This document shows, one piece after another, positions 52,461 through 61,676 of a stretch of DNA of 64,000 nucleotides; positions within the stretch are counted from its first letter, which is position 1, and each line of letters starts with the position of its first letter. The DNA comes from an uncultured Chitinophaga sp. (GTDB lineage: Bacteria; Bacteroidota; Bacteroidia; Cytophagales; Cyclobacteriaceae). The translations under genes and the position numbers were made by a program. Where the stretch lies: assembly GCA_902168205.1 (NCBI GenBank), contig CABHOK010000008.1:1-64000 (forward strand), given 5' to 3'. A model generated the notes under the pieces. That model searched no databases and was not told the origin of the DNA. It was given only the letters and a program-made list of their open reading frames with translations.

Positions 52461-55109
52461 CTATTCCGACCTCAACACCTTTGCCGGATTGGTTATAGCG
52501 CCCTTGAAAACCTGTATACTTACCGTTAACAGGGCAATGAGTGTAAGTACCACCACCGGTAAAAGGAACAGATCCAACCCCAGGCCTATACGAAATGCAA
52601 AACTGTGCAGCCACGTATCGCTTCCGTACCACACTACCGGCAATGCAATAACTGCGGCAATAAGCACCAGTCTCATAAACTGTCCTGATAAAAGAATAAC
52701 AATGCTGCTGACAGATGCTCCCAGTACTTTACGCACACCAATCTCCTTGAGGCGCTGGGCCGTTGTAAAGGAGGCCAGTCCCCAAAGTCCAAGACATGAT
52801 ATCGCTACGGCAAGACTTGCAAACATACCAAAGATGTTGCCGAACTGCTGGTCGCTTTTATATTGCGCATTGAAGCTGTCATCAAGAAAAGTATATTCGA
52901 AGGGTTCACCGGGAATCAGTTCTTTATATAGTTTGCCAATGGCATCAACCGCAGCCGGTATATTTTGAGCCTGCAGATGAATGGAAATTTTCGGAGGTAT
53001 AATCGTATCCGCGCGGAAGAGAAACGGTACGTAGTCTGTTTTGAGCGAGCTCCAGTTGTAGTTCTTCAGTATACCGATGATCGTTGCTGTGTCCTCTCCC
53101 ATTACCAGTTGCTCATGCAGTGCCTGTTCGGCCGTGCCCAGATTATACGCATCCAGCGATGCTTCGTTGATGATGACACCTTCCATATCAGACCTGATGG
53201 AGGAATCGAAATTCTTACCAGCCACAAATGGAATATTATAGGTAGGTATAAAATCAGGATCAACCCATACTACACTGCCAAGTTTATTCTCGGTAACCGC
53301 GGCACCACTCTTGCGTACATCCGCGCCCCAGTTGTGTCCGCCACCAGGTATCGCTCCGGACGTTGCCACTTCCTTTACTCCATTAATTTTCAAAGCTTCT
53401 TCCTTAAATATAGCAAGCTTCTGTTGTGCAACCGTCCATTTGATAGTGCCTGGGCCGGCCACCACCAGCATCTGGTCCATCTGTAAACCTTTATCCTGTG
53501 CTTGCATGAAGTGAATCTGTCGGTATACCACGAGTGTGCCTGCAATCAGAATCAGTGATGCTGCGAATTGAAATACTACCAGCGCCTTGCGCAAGGAAAA
53601 CCCACGGCCATCGCTTTGTCCTTTCATAACTTTAGTGATTTTGAAAGACGACAACACCAGGGCCGGATATATACCCGAGGCAAATGTACCAATGAAGAAT
53701 AAGCCTGCGAGCACAAACCACAACCGTATATAGGCAAAGTTAAAGGCAAGCTCATGACCTGTGATATTGCGGAGTGATGGTAACAATAAAACGGCAAGGC
53801 TTACCGCCAGCACTATACCGATAAAATTGATAACTACCGACTCGCATAAGAACTGTACAATGAGTTCGCTGCGAAACGCACCGATTGCCTTTTTTATGCC
53901 CACTTCGCGTGCACGCTCCATAGCACGTGCCGTAGATAAATTGATATAGTTGATCCAGGCAATGAATAGTATAAATCCTGCAATCACACCAAAGAAATAT
54001 ATGGTGCCGGGGTTCACAGTTTCAACATTCACACGAAGACCAGGTTGCAGGTGTATATTTTGCAGCGGTTGCAGCTTTAGCTCCATGCGTCCATTGATGT
54101 CTTTCCACTTGGGGTCAAGCCTGCGTTGACAGAAGTCTGGTAGCTTTTGTTCAGCACGTTGAACGCTCGCTCCTTCATTCAGTTGTATATAGGTTGTAAA
54201 GTTATTCCAGCCCCAGCCATCGTCCTGCTGGTATTGTTTGGTTAAAAAGATATTATGCATCGGCACGAGTATATCAAATCCAAAATGCGAATTGCCTGGT
54301 ATATCTTCCATTACCGCGGTAATGCTATAGTCACCATTCATGCGGCCGCCCGAAAGTGTCACCGTCTTTCCCAGGGGATTTTCACTGCCAAAATATTTTC
54401 GCGCTGCAGTCTGTGTCAGCACCATGCTGTTGGGATCATTGAGTGCGCTTGGCAAATTACCGGCCAACGATTTGAATGTGAACGCTTGAAAGAATGTAGA
54501 GTCTGCTATCAATATCTTGTTTTCGTGAAATGCTTTAGCTTCGCCCGCCTCCGGTTGATATTGCAGTACAGCTTCTTCTTCGTGTGTGCGGATATAGTGT
54601 TTCACTTCGGGTAGATCGGTTTCGAGTGCCGGACCTAATCCATACGTTGTCATTACATGTGGTATCTTTCGCTCACCGTTCTGGATCAGCGTCCGGTTGA
54701 TGCGGTATAGATCAGAAGCATGCGTATGAAAATTATCATAGCTGGTTTCGAAATCTATATAGTTTAGTATGATGAGACAGGTACATACACCCAACGCCAG
54801 GCCGGTGATGTTGATGATCGAAAATGCCGTACGCTTCCGAAGATTTCGGAACGCAAGCTTGATGTAGTTTTGAATCATTGTCATGGATAATGCGGTATAA
54901 GATGATGGTCGTGATTGAAATACTTTCATATACTCCGGCCGCAGGTAACAGATAACATTACCGGCAAACTTCCAGCGGGCTGCTGCAGGTGAATGACGGT
55001 GTTGTTTCTCGAAGAGCTCGACCAGGTCGCCTTCAACTTCATCGAGATAATCTTCGCGGCAGAACCAACGCAGGAAATTCAGAACAGGTCTGGGAGGTCT
55101 TGCTTTCAT
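52461..55109 (-). CDS. MacB/FtsX-type permease with prefix domain
   Basis: An 882-residue inner-membrane permease. Residues ~1-75 are a soluble prefix domain (LRWFCREDYLDEVEGDLVELFEKQH), found on permeases paired with PadR regulators. The rest is the duplicated 8-helix MacB/FtsX layout (RAREVGIKKAIGAFR and RLKEIGVRKVLGASV in the loops). It overlaps the PadR gene by four bases (ATGA), so the two are translated together. No ATPase gene is present. The substrate is unknown. Confidence 0.9.
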   Translation of the reverse strand: MKARPPRPVLNFLRWFCREDYLDEVEGDLVELFEKQHRHSPAAARWKFAGNVICYLRPEYMKVFQSRPSSYTALSMTMIQNYIKLAFRNLRKRTAFSIINITGLALGVCTCLIILNYIDFETSYDNFHTHASDLYRINRTLIQNGERKIPHVMTTYGLGPALETDLPEVKHYIRTHEEEAVLQYQPEAGEAKAFHENKILIADSTFFQAFTFKSLAGNLPSALNDPNSMVLTQTAARKYFGSENPLGKTVTLSGGRMNGDYSITAVMEDIPGNSHFGFDILVPMHNIFLTKQYQQDDGWGWNNFTTYIQLNEGASVQRAEQKLPDFCQRRLDPKWKDINGRMELKLQPLQNIHLQPGLRVNVETVNPGTIYFFGVIAGFILFIAWINYINLSTARAMERAREVGIKKAIGAFRSELIVQFLCESVVINFIGIVLAVSLAVLLLPSLRNITGHELAFNFAYIRLWFVLAGLFFIGTFASGIYPALVLSSFKITKVMKGQSDGRGFSLRKALVVFQFAASLILIAGTLVVYRQIHFMQAQDKGLQMDQMLVVAGPGTIKWTVAQQKLAIFKEEALKINGVKEVATSGAIPGGGHNWGADVRKSGAAVTENKLGSVVWVDPDFIPTYNIPFVAGKNFDSSIRSDMEGVIINEASLDAYNLGTAEQALHEQLVMGEDTATIIGILKNYNWSSLKTDYVPFLFRADTIIPPKISIHLQAQNIPAAVDAIGKLYKELIPGEPFEYTFLDDSFNAQYKSDQQFGNIFGMFASLAVAISCLGLWGLASFTTAQRLKEIGVRKVLGASVSSIVILLSGQFMRLVLIAAVIALPVVWYGSDTWLHSFAFRIGLGLDLFLLPVVVLTLIALLTVSIQVFKGAITNPAKVLRSE

Positions 55110-55435
55110 CGGCCGAATGATATTTTAGGTATGAGACTATATAGACTGGTGCGCAGCTCGTACTGCTGATCGAGCACCTTCTTGCCAAAGGCCGTAATCA
55201 CATAAAACTTTTTGCGTCTGCCGCCCCGCTCTTCGGTTATACCACCGTAGTGCGACTTGATGAATCCTTTTTCCTCCATCCGTTTAAGCGCAACATGTAT
55301 AGCACTGATGTTAAATGTCTTATTGGTCTTTTCCTCCAGTGCCTCCAGAATGGCAACACCATACGCTTCGTCATGAAGCGCGGCTACCATGAGCAATACG
55401 AGTTCTTCAAATTCACCGAGTGAATGTTCTTTCAT
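55106..55435 (-). CDS. PadR-family transcriptional regulator
   Basis: A 109-residue winged-HTH regulator (GEFEELVLLMVAALHDEAYGVAILEALEEKTNKTFNISAIHVALKRMEEKGFIKSHYG) of the short PadR class. It is translated with the permease gene. A perfect 15-bp inverted repeat directly upstream of its start is the likely operator, suggesting autoregulation. Confidence 0.92.
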   Translation of the reverse strand: MKEHSLGEFEELVLLMVAALHDEAYGVAILEALEEKTNKTFNISAIHVALKRMEEKGFIKSHYGGITEERGGRRKKFYVITAFGKKVLDQQYELRTSLYSLIPKISFGR

Positions 55436-55437
55436 AA

Positions 55438-55495
55438 TATTTACTTAACAAACGAGAAGACATGAGATATTATTTTCACATTTGTTAAGTAAATA
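55438..55495 (-). promoter_or_regulatory. Perfect 15-bp inverted repeat, likely PadR operator
   Basis: TATTTACTTAACAAA (55438-55452) and its exact complement (55481-55495) flank a 28-bp AT-rich spacer immediately before the PadR start at 55435. Such paired half-sites fit two PadR dimers on the promoter. Confidence 0.6.
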
Positions 55496-55692
55496 CTGCA
55501 ACTTTTAAGAAACGTTACGCGCTAAAATGATTTATTTTTTATTCTGTAGTTATAAACAGAATATGAGGGACTTAGCCCTTGATAGTTACGGAAGATCAAT
55601 GCTACGATCAGCGGTTATGTAAAATTTGTATTTGCATGGATTTCGCGATAACGGTTGGTGGTAACAGTCTTATATATAGTTTGAAATTCTGC

Positions 55693-56277
55693 CTAGGCAT
55701 CGCAGGCAACCGAAGGTGCCGTATACTCCTGTCCTATCCTTTTAAGCTGGTGTATATGCCGCTGGGCATGAAGTGCCAGGAAATACAAGTATTGATATAC
55801 ATCCAGCTTGCCGAGATTGTTTACAGACATGGTGGTATGATGCAATGTACCTTCGCCATCCGGCAGGAGTTCCAGTATAATCAGGCACTGTTCAAGCTGG
55901 TCGCGTAGCGTACGTCTTACTTCGCACAAAGGCTTTTCTCCTGTAGGCTGGTGATGTTCCGGGCGCTGCCATGCAAAAACATCAGGCTGTGCAATGTCCA
56001 GCAAGGCCTGGTTGCTAAGCGTATACGATGCAGGGATAGCCAATGGCTCCGTCAGTTCATGCTTTCTGCGCAATGCCTTTTCCGTTCCCTTCTCAATAAC
56101 TATAAGGAGATAATGATTGGTAAGCGTAATGTGTTCAAGCACCTCGCTGGCGGTCCAGCCTCCTGAAGCGGGCCGGTACTGCAACAATGCAGGGTCGCGG
56201 TCGAACCACTCATCCACCACCGCCAGGGTGCGGATGAGTTCGCGTTTAAGATTTATAAGTATATATTCAAGTGTCAT
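55693..56277 (-). CDS. DinB-family protein
   Basis: A 194-residue cytoplasmic four-helix bundle: RTLAVVDEWFDRDPALLQYRP, GGWTASEVLEHITLTNHYLLIV with the first His, and LHAQRHIHQLKRI with the last His pair. It lacks a signal peptide, unlike the DinB at 43748. A strong terminator sits right before its start on the same strand, so it has its own promoter in between (about 25 bp, short). Confidence 0.85.
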   Translation of the reverse strand: MTLEYILINLKRELIRTLAVVDEWFDRDPALLQYRPASGGWTASEVLEHITLTNHYLLIVIEKGTEKALRRKHELTEPLAIPASYTLSNQALLDIAQPDVFAWQRPEHHQPTGEKPLCEVRRTLRDQLEQCLIILELLPDGEGTLHHTTMSVNNLGKLDVYQYLYFLALHAQRHIHQLKRIGQEYTAPSVACDA

Positions 56278-56303
56278 GGTTTTCAGAGATCAAGGGTAAA
56301 TAA

Positions 56304-56330
56304 AAAAGCCCAGGCGTTTGGCCCGGGCTT
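56304..56330 (-). terminator. Terminator directly upstream of DinB
   Basis: AAAAAAGCCCAGG and GGCCCGGGCTT form a hairpin with one mismatch; on the minus strand it is followed by TTTTTTATTT. It must end a transcript coming from 56330-56610, where only a 33-codon frame is visible. Confidence 0.6.
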
Positions 56331-56355
56331 CTATATATTGTAGAGACGTTATCTT

Positions 56356-56457
56356 TCATTGTCCAAACATCTTTACTTCCCGGGTACGCATTTTTTTACG
56401 CTTCATATCATTCTGAAGCGGGCAAATGACTGCGATATGGAATGCTGATGTATTCAT
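56356..56457 (-). CDS. Candidate 33-residue small protein
   Basis: A minus-strand frame starting MNTSAFHIAVICPLQ and ending KKMRTREVKMFGQ. It is followed within 26 bp by a strong terminator that otherwise has no gene to serve, which supports a short transcript. No family is known; it may be a leader peptide, or the transcript may be non-coding. Confidence 0.35.
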   Translation of the reverse strand: MNTSAFHIAVICPLQNDMKRKKMRTREVKMFGQ

Positions 56458-56610
56458 GACGAAACAAAAGTAACAGGATTTTTGATAACTGCATATGGAT
56501 TGTCCTATATTTTTTTCAGATCCTGTATAAATCCGAAATCAGTTTAGCCTCGTACTGTGTGGAATTTACAGTTATAAATCTGTATATTCGATTTACAACG
56601 TCACCCCTGT

Positions 56611-58905
56611 ATGCTGTATCACATGCGACTGGCGCTTCGTCATTTATTGAAGCGTAAACTTTATAGTGTTGTTATCATCGCCAGCCTGGCGCTTGGCTTT
56701 GCCTGCACCAACTTCCTGATAACATTTGTGATCTCGGAAACGCAGACGGATAATTTTCATCCGTATAGTAATAACACCTATCAGCTCTTCAGCAACGATC
56801 CGTTCGGAGATAACGGGCAGATCGCCTATATACCGGCTTCAACCCGTGATTATATAGGACAGAATTTTGCCGAAGCAAAAACTATATGTCAGGTCGGGAT
56901 ACTGAACAACGCTGAGTTTGTCACTGCAAATGGCAGCTTTCGGGATGTTACCGCTATCAATGTAGATGACCCATTTTTCTCTGTCTTCAATTTTCCTCTG
57001 CGTGCCGGCTCATCAGCGCATGCCTTGGGTAGTGACAAGATCGTGATCAGCAAAGCGAAAGCTCAGGCCTGGTTTAGCACTGAAGATGTACTCGATAAAC
57101 TTATCACGCTTGAGGTTGGTGATACATCGCGTGTGTTAAAAATTGCGGGTATACTTGATGATGCTCCAGGCAATAGCCATTTGCATTTCGATGTTGTTAT
57201 GCATCATTCTGTATTGAGTAACCTATGGGGTGGCGGTGCTAGCTATATCGTTATGCCGGCGGGTAGTCATACCGATAGCTTTGTCGCGAAGATCAATAAA
57301 GACAGTAATTGTCCCGGACTGCTTGGTCCCGGAAGTATGCGATACTCGATGGCACCGTTGCAGGATTCTTATTTCAATGCCACGAACAAGATGCCCTTCA
57401 TGCGGACACGCTCGCAAAGTTTTGTCACGATAACAGCATTAGTATGCGGACTCATTATGATCATGTCGAGTTTCAATTTTATAAATCTGCTGTTACTTTC
57501 TATTCAGGCCAGAGCGAAAGAAGCCGGGGTTAAAAAGACACTGGGTATATCTGTCCTGCAAATGTTGAAGGGAGCTCTCGCTGAAATATTCCTCTATGTG
57601 TCGAGTGCTTTTGTATTCGCATTGCTTCTCCTGTGGACGGGCCTTCCCTATTTCAATACGATACTGGAGACTTCATTGTCATGGTCTCATTTTACACGTC
57701 TTGAAATTTTACTCACGGCTGCGCTGGTTGTAACGATACTGGGAGTTATTGCCGTGATATGGTCTGCTATACATCAGTGGCGTATACCTTCGGTGCGCTT
57801 AATGAAGAACGCCCGTGTGCAGGTATCATTCAATAAGACATTGTTCACACTTCAGTTTGTCATCTCCATTACGCTCGCCATATGCGCTACTACCATTATC
57901 CGGCAAATGAACTTCCTGGAGAATGAACCGCTGGGATTCAACCGGAATATCATCCTGCTAAGTACGCCTGGCAAGCATGATGCCGTGACACCTGCTGTAT
58001 TGAAACAACAACTTTTACAAATACCCGGTATACAACAGGTGGCACTTTGCAACGGGCATCCTATATCGGGCAATTCAATAGTTCGGTACGACCTGGAGGA
58101 TGACAAGTTTTATACTCCGTATTTATTCAGTGGCGATGAAGACTATATCCGCACGCTGGATCTGACATTGACAGAAGGTAAACTTCCTGCCGCAGGCTCA
58201 ACGGATAAATTGGTAAATCAAAAGTTGGTGAAATACTTTAACCTGAAGCAACCGGTTGGTGAATTGATCCCCGGCACAAAGGATCGTATCAGCGGTGTAG
58301 TTAAGGATTTTACCTGTGTCTCATTCAAGGAAGAAATACCGCCAGCGATTATAGCTACGGTGGCTACAGCACCTAAACTTGTGGTCGACTTCAGCGGCTC
58401 TGATTGGACAACGTTAATCCCCCGCATCGAAGCAATCTGGAAGACTATATATCCGGCAGATGTATTCTCCTACCGGCTCATCCAGGAAGACTTGTTGCAA
58501 AAGTATAAAGCTGATATATTCTTTTATAAGACTATTGTCAGTTTTTCTGCGATCAGCATGCTGATATCGTGCTTCGGACTTTTTGCTTTGTCATGGGCAG
58601 TAGCTTCTGGTAAAACAAAAGAGATTGGTATACGCAAGGTATTGGGTGCCCGCACAGAGGATATCCTGCAATTACTTACCGTTACGTTTGTAACACGAAT
58701 TGCTGCAGCATTTATACTCGCAGCTCCGGTAGCATACTACCTGATGCAAGGGTGGCTTGAAAACTTCGTCTACAGGATATCGCTCAGTATAATGTTATTT
58801 GTTATTACAGCTGCACTTGTATTAGTGATAGCGATTATTACATTAAGCTTTCAAACAATAAAAGCAGCACTTACTAACCCCGTAGAGGAGTTGAAGAGTG
58901 AATGA
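56611..58905 (+). CDS. MacB/FtsX-type permease
   Basis: A 764-residue 8-helix duplicated permease. It starts MLYHMRLALRHLLKRKLYSVVIIASLALGFA and ends LTNPVEELKSE. The coupling loops are QARAKEAGVKKTLGISV and GKTKEIGIRKVLGART; the first is a less typical form. No PadR regulator or ATPase gene is beside it. Substrate unknown; it is the third such orphan permease in the window. Confidence 0.88.
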   Translation: MLYHMRLALRHLLKRKLYSVVIIASLALGFACTNFLITFVISETQTDNFHPYSNNTYQLFSNDPFGDNGQIAYIPASTRDYIGQNFAEAKTICQVGILNNAEFVTANGSFRDVTAINVDDPFFSVFNFPLRAGSSAHALGSDKIVISKAKAQAWFSTEDVLDKLITLEVGDTSRVLKIAGILDDAPGNSHLHFDVVMHHSVLSNLWGGGASYIVMPAGSHTDSFVAKINKDSNCPGLLGPGSMRYSMAPLQDSYFNATNKMPFMRTRSQSFVTITALVCGLIMIMSSFNFINLLLLSIQARAKEAGVKKTLGISVLQMLKGALAEIFLYVSSAFVFALLLLWTGLPYFNTILETSLSWSHFTRLEILLTAALVVTILGVIAVIWSAIHQWRIPSVRLMKNARVQVSFNKTLFTLQFVISITLAICATTIIRQMNFLENEPLGFNRNIILLSTPGKHDAVTPAVLKQQLLQIPGIQQVALCNGHPISGNSIVRYDLEDDKFYTPYLFSGDEDYIRTLDLTLTEGKLPAAGSTDKLVNQKLVKYFNLKQPVGELIPGTKDRISGVVKDFTCVSFKEEIPPAIIATVATAPKLVVDFSGSDWTTLIPRIEAIWKTIYPADVFSYRLIQEDLLQKYKADIFFYKTIVSFSAISMLISCFGLFALSWAVASGKTKEIGIRKVLGARTEDILQLLTVTFVTRIAAAFILAAPVAYYLMQGWLENFVYRISLSIMLFVITAALVLVIAIITLSFQTIKAALTNPVEELKSE

Positions 58906-58930
58906 CGTTGCTAATAATGTTGCAACTAGT

Positions 58931-59153
58931 AATGGCACTTCGAGCGGACGCTTTCTCCAAACTTGCCGCGGGAATCCCCCTTGTTGGAAGGAACTTTATC
59001 GTTTATATTAAGTCCGTAGCTATATAGCTATAGCAAGCGCTTCGATTAGATATTGCCGACTACAGCGCATCACTCTGAAGTAGATTGTGATGTTGAGGTT
59101 TCTCGCGGAACACACGCACTTCATAGCAAAATCAGCTCGCTCGAAATGACGGT
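58931..59153. repeat. Degenerate paired intergenic repeat with central palindrome
   Basis: A left arm (GGCACTTCGAGCGGACG at 58934, CCGCGGGAATCCCC at ~58966) and an inverted right arm (GAGGTTTCTCGCGG at ~59094, GCTCGCTCGAAATGACGG at ~59135-59152) match those at 35576. Between them lies a perfect 14-bp palindrome TAGCTATATAGCTA at 59017-59030. There is no ORF. Confidence 0.6.
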
Positions 59154-59599
59154 TATACGGATTGGTTTCTGGCCAGCTTTATGTCCATGAGGTGGACCCA
59201 ATTTCCCGTTTCATTTTTCTGTTCCCAGATGCCGGAAAATATCGTATCGTTGGCGCTAAAGCCTCCGTTGAAACGAAGTGTTTCTCCTGTGAACATCCAT
59301 ATATTGTTGATTAAAGTAGCGGTCATGAAACCGGAATCGCCCAGACTGTTATAGTGTTGCATGGTATATATTTCTTTGACGCGATCATACCCGATGATTT
59401 CGTGCGTCTGACTTTTCTCTTTTCCGATATATACATCGGCCTCGTGCAGCAGGAAGTATCCGCCCGGCAGCCATTCGTAGCGGTCTATTCCGTTTATATC
59501 AACGGAAGGTGTCATACTGGTGGCTATAATTTTACCGGTTGTGCTCCAGAGTCCTACAAACCGGTTTAGTTGCTCGTACTCAATTCCTTTCACGTTCAT
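59153..59599 (-). CDS. DUF1579-like protein
   Basis: A 148-residue cytoplasmic protein with a calycin-like beta-barrel look: FVGLWSTTGKIIATSMTPSVDINGIDRYEWLPGGYFLLHEAD, then EIIGYDRVKEIYTMQHYNSLGDSG. This fits the DUF1579 family (small barrels that bind unknown ligands). It runs toward the repeat at 58931 and has no operon partner. Confidence 0.8.
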   Translation of the reverse strand: MNVKGIEYEQLNRFVGLWSTTGKIIATSMTPSVDINGIDRYEWLPGGYFLLHEADVYIGKEKSQTHEIIGYDRVKEIYTMQHYNSLGDSGFMTATLINNIWMFTGETLRFNGGFSANDTIFSGIWEQKNETGNWVHLMDIKLARNQSV

Positions 59600-59647
59600 T
59601 CTGTGTGCTAGATTTCGTCAACAGCAGGCATGGTATATTTATATACC

Positions 59648-61492
59648 TTACCGGAGAATGGTTACAATTCCTTTATAGTTGGTTCCGATATAGGTAAGGT
59701 TCAGGTCGATGGTATAGTAATACGTATCTGGAGGGAGTAATTCTCCATTGTACCTTCCATCCCACTCCTTGTCGAAGCCAACGGTCTCAAACACCAGCGA
59801 GCCGCGTTTATTATATACCCGTATAATCGTTTTGTCAAAACGCTCAGCCTGTTTCAGCGGTTTTATGCGCCAGGTATCATTGGCTGCATCGTTGTTCGGT
59901 GTAAAGGCATTCGGTATATCAAAGCCTATATCTTCCATCAGGGTAATCTTGCGTTCGTATAACGTACTGAATACTTTGCCATCGTTCAGACGAATGGTGA
60001 GTGTTTTAGCTGCCAGCATCGGATCATCAACATTGCCATAGTAATACTGTACCGAGCGAATGGCACTCCGGTATTCTGCCAGCGATGCCGTACCGATAAG
60101 TGAAAGTACTCCTTTGGCAGAATCGTATACCCCACGAATGGTGGAAGTGTTTTTAAATATGAGCTGATCTGCCCCGCTCTCGTAAGCCTCCGGAAGAAAA
60201 CCGATTTCAGCTAATGCAAGCGTATTGTCGTCTCCATCTTTGATGTCAAGACTTTTGCTGACGGAGACAGGATCATTGGTAACCGTATAGATGAGTGCAT
60301 CCGTTTCGAGATCAACAATTTCAGGAGCATTGTTAATGGGTTTCACCGTTATACTCAATGTATAGGGCTTGCTGGTTTTGCTGCCATTGCTCACCGTTAC
60401 ACTTACGCTTAACGTGCCGGTAAAGGTTGCCGAAGGTGTTACCTGCTGATTGGAGGCTGTATAGTTTTCGCCTTGCAATACCTGTAATGTAAATCCGCTG
60501 GGATATTTATTATCCGGATCGTTCACAACCAGATCCGATAATTGCAAAGTAATGGACTGTCCTTCGTTCATCTCCAGGGACTTCTGTCCAATGATCAGCA
60601 ACTCATCCGTGACACTGATCTGCACATTGAAGGGAGCACTGCTGGCCTTGCCATCATTAACAGTAACCGGTACAGAGAGTGTTCCCACAAAGTTCTGCGC
60701 TGGTGTAACCGTTGTTCCGGATACAGTATAATTACTGCCGGAAGAAACAGCCAATGTAAAACCTGTAGGATATGTATTATCAGGATCGGTAACCTTCAAA
60801 TGAGACAGTTGTATCGTGATTGCTTTGTTCTTCGCTGTACTCAATGCAGTCTGTCCGGTAATTACAGGGGCTTTATTGCCGGGCGCTACGGTTATCTTTA
60901 AGCTATAGGCATTGCTGGAGAGTGAACCATCGTTCACGGTGACATTGACAGCAAGTGTACCGGTAAATCCTGCGACTGGTGTAACCGAGGTACCGCTCAC
61001 GGTATAGTTTGAACCGGAAGCTACACTTAATGTAAAACCTGTTGGATATGCATTGTCCGGATCGGACACGTTGAGATGCGTAAGTTGAATCGCGATCGCC
61101 TTGCTCTCCAAAGTCTGCAAAGCTACTTGGCCGGTTATTACCGGGGGATCGTTGACAGGATTTACCGTTATCCTGAAATTATATTTATCGCTCTCATGCT
61201 TGCCATCGTTCACCGTTACCGGAACCGTGAGTATACCGTTGAAGTTGGCGTTGGGTGTAACTGTTGAACCCGATACAGTATAATTTTCGCCCGGATATAC
61301 TGTCAGCGAGAAACCCCACGGATAGAACAGATCATCGCGATCCGTAACATCCAGATCGGTGAGCTTAATAGTTACCGACTGCTCTTCATTTGTACTTACC
61401 GGATCCTGGCCTGTGATAACAGGTTTTTTACCCTGTCCCCAAACAGAAGTTACCAGCAACGAAAGAAATAGAAATACGTAGATATAGCGCAT
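59648..61492 (-). CDS. Secreted protein with four cadherin-like repeats and gliding-type C-terminus
   Basis: A 614-residue exported protein; the start at 61492 gives the signal peptide MRYIYVFLFLSLLVTSVWGQ. Four tandem ~90-residue repeats follow, each with an ITGQ or IIGQ ... I-x-L-x-x-L-x-V-x-D-PDN ... YTVSGTxVTP ... GTLxVxVTVNDG pattern, forming Ig/cadherin-like domains. The last ~85 residues (IPNAFTPNNDAANDTWRI, VYNKRGSLVFE, DTYYYTIDL, GIVTILR) are the type B (gliding-motility-associated) T9SS sorting domain. Probably a cell-surface or released adhesin; the partner is unknown. A 6-bp hairpin ends two bases into the start codon. Confidence 0.88.
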   Translation of the reverse strand: MRYIYVFLFLSLLVTSVWGQGKKPVITGQDPVSTNEEQSVTIKLTDLDVTDRDDLFYPWGFSLTVYPGENYTVSGSTVTPNANFNGILTVPVTVNDGKHESDKYNFRITVNPVNDPPVITGQVALQTLESKAIAIQLTHLNVSDPDNAYPTGFTLSVASGSNYTVSGTSVTPVAGFTGTLAVNVTVNDGSLSSNAYSLKITVAPGNKAPVITGQTALSTAKNKAITIQLSHLKVTDPDNTYPTGFTLAVSSGSNYTVSGTTVTPAQNFVGTLSVPVTVNDGKASSAPFNVQISVTDELLIIGQKSLEMNEGQSITLQLSDLVVNDPDNKYPSGFTLQVLQGENYTASNQQVTPSATFTGTLSVSVTVSNGSKTSKPYTLSITVKPINNAPEIVDLETDALIYTVTNDPVSVSKSLDIKDGDDNTLALAEIGFLPEAYESGADQLIFKNTSTIRGVYDSAKGVLSLIGTASLAEYRSAIRSVQYYYGNVDDPMLAAKTLTIRLNDGKVFSTLYERKITLMEDIGFDIPNAFTPNNDAANDTWRIKPLKQAERFDKTIIRVYNKRGSLVFETVGFDKEWDGRYNGELLPPDTYYYTIDLNLTYIGTNYKGIVTILR

Positions 61493-61676
61493 ACACTTTT
61501 CACAGTGTAAAAAATTATACCCACAGTGTTTAAACAAGCAAGCGCGAAGGAGACGAGTTTCTTTGTGGTGATGACTTGATGATCGCGGGTAAAATGCCAC
61601 ACTTTGAAAACACAAAGAGACCGTCATACTAAAAATTAGTAGTGCCTCTTCGTGTTTTCTTAATAACTTGAATTAG

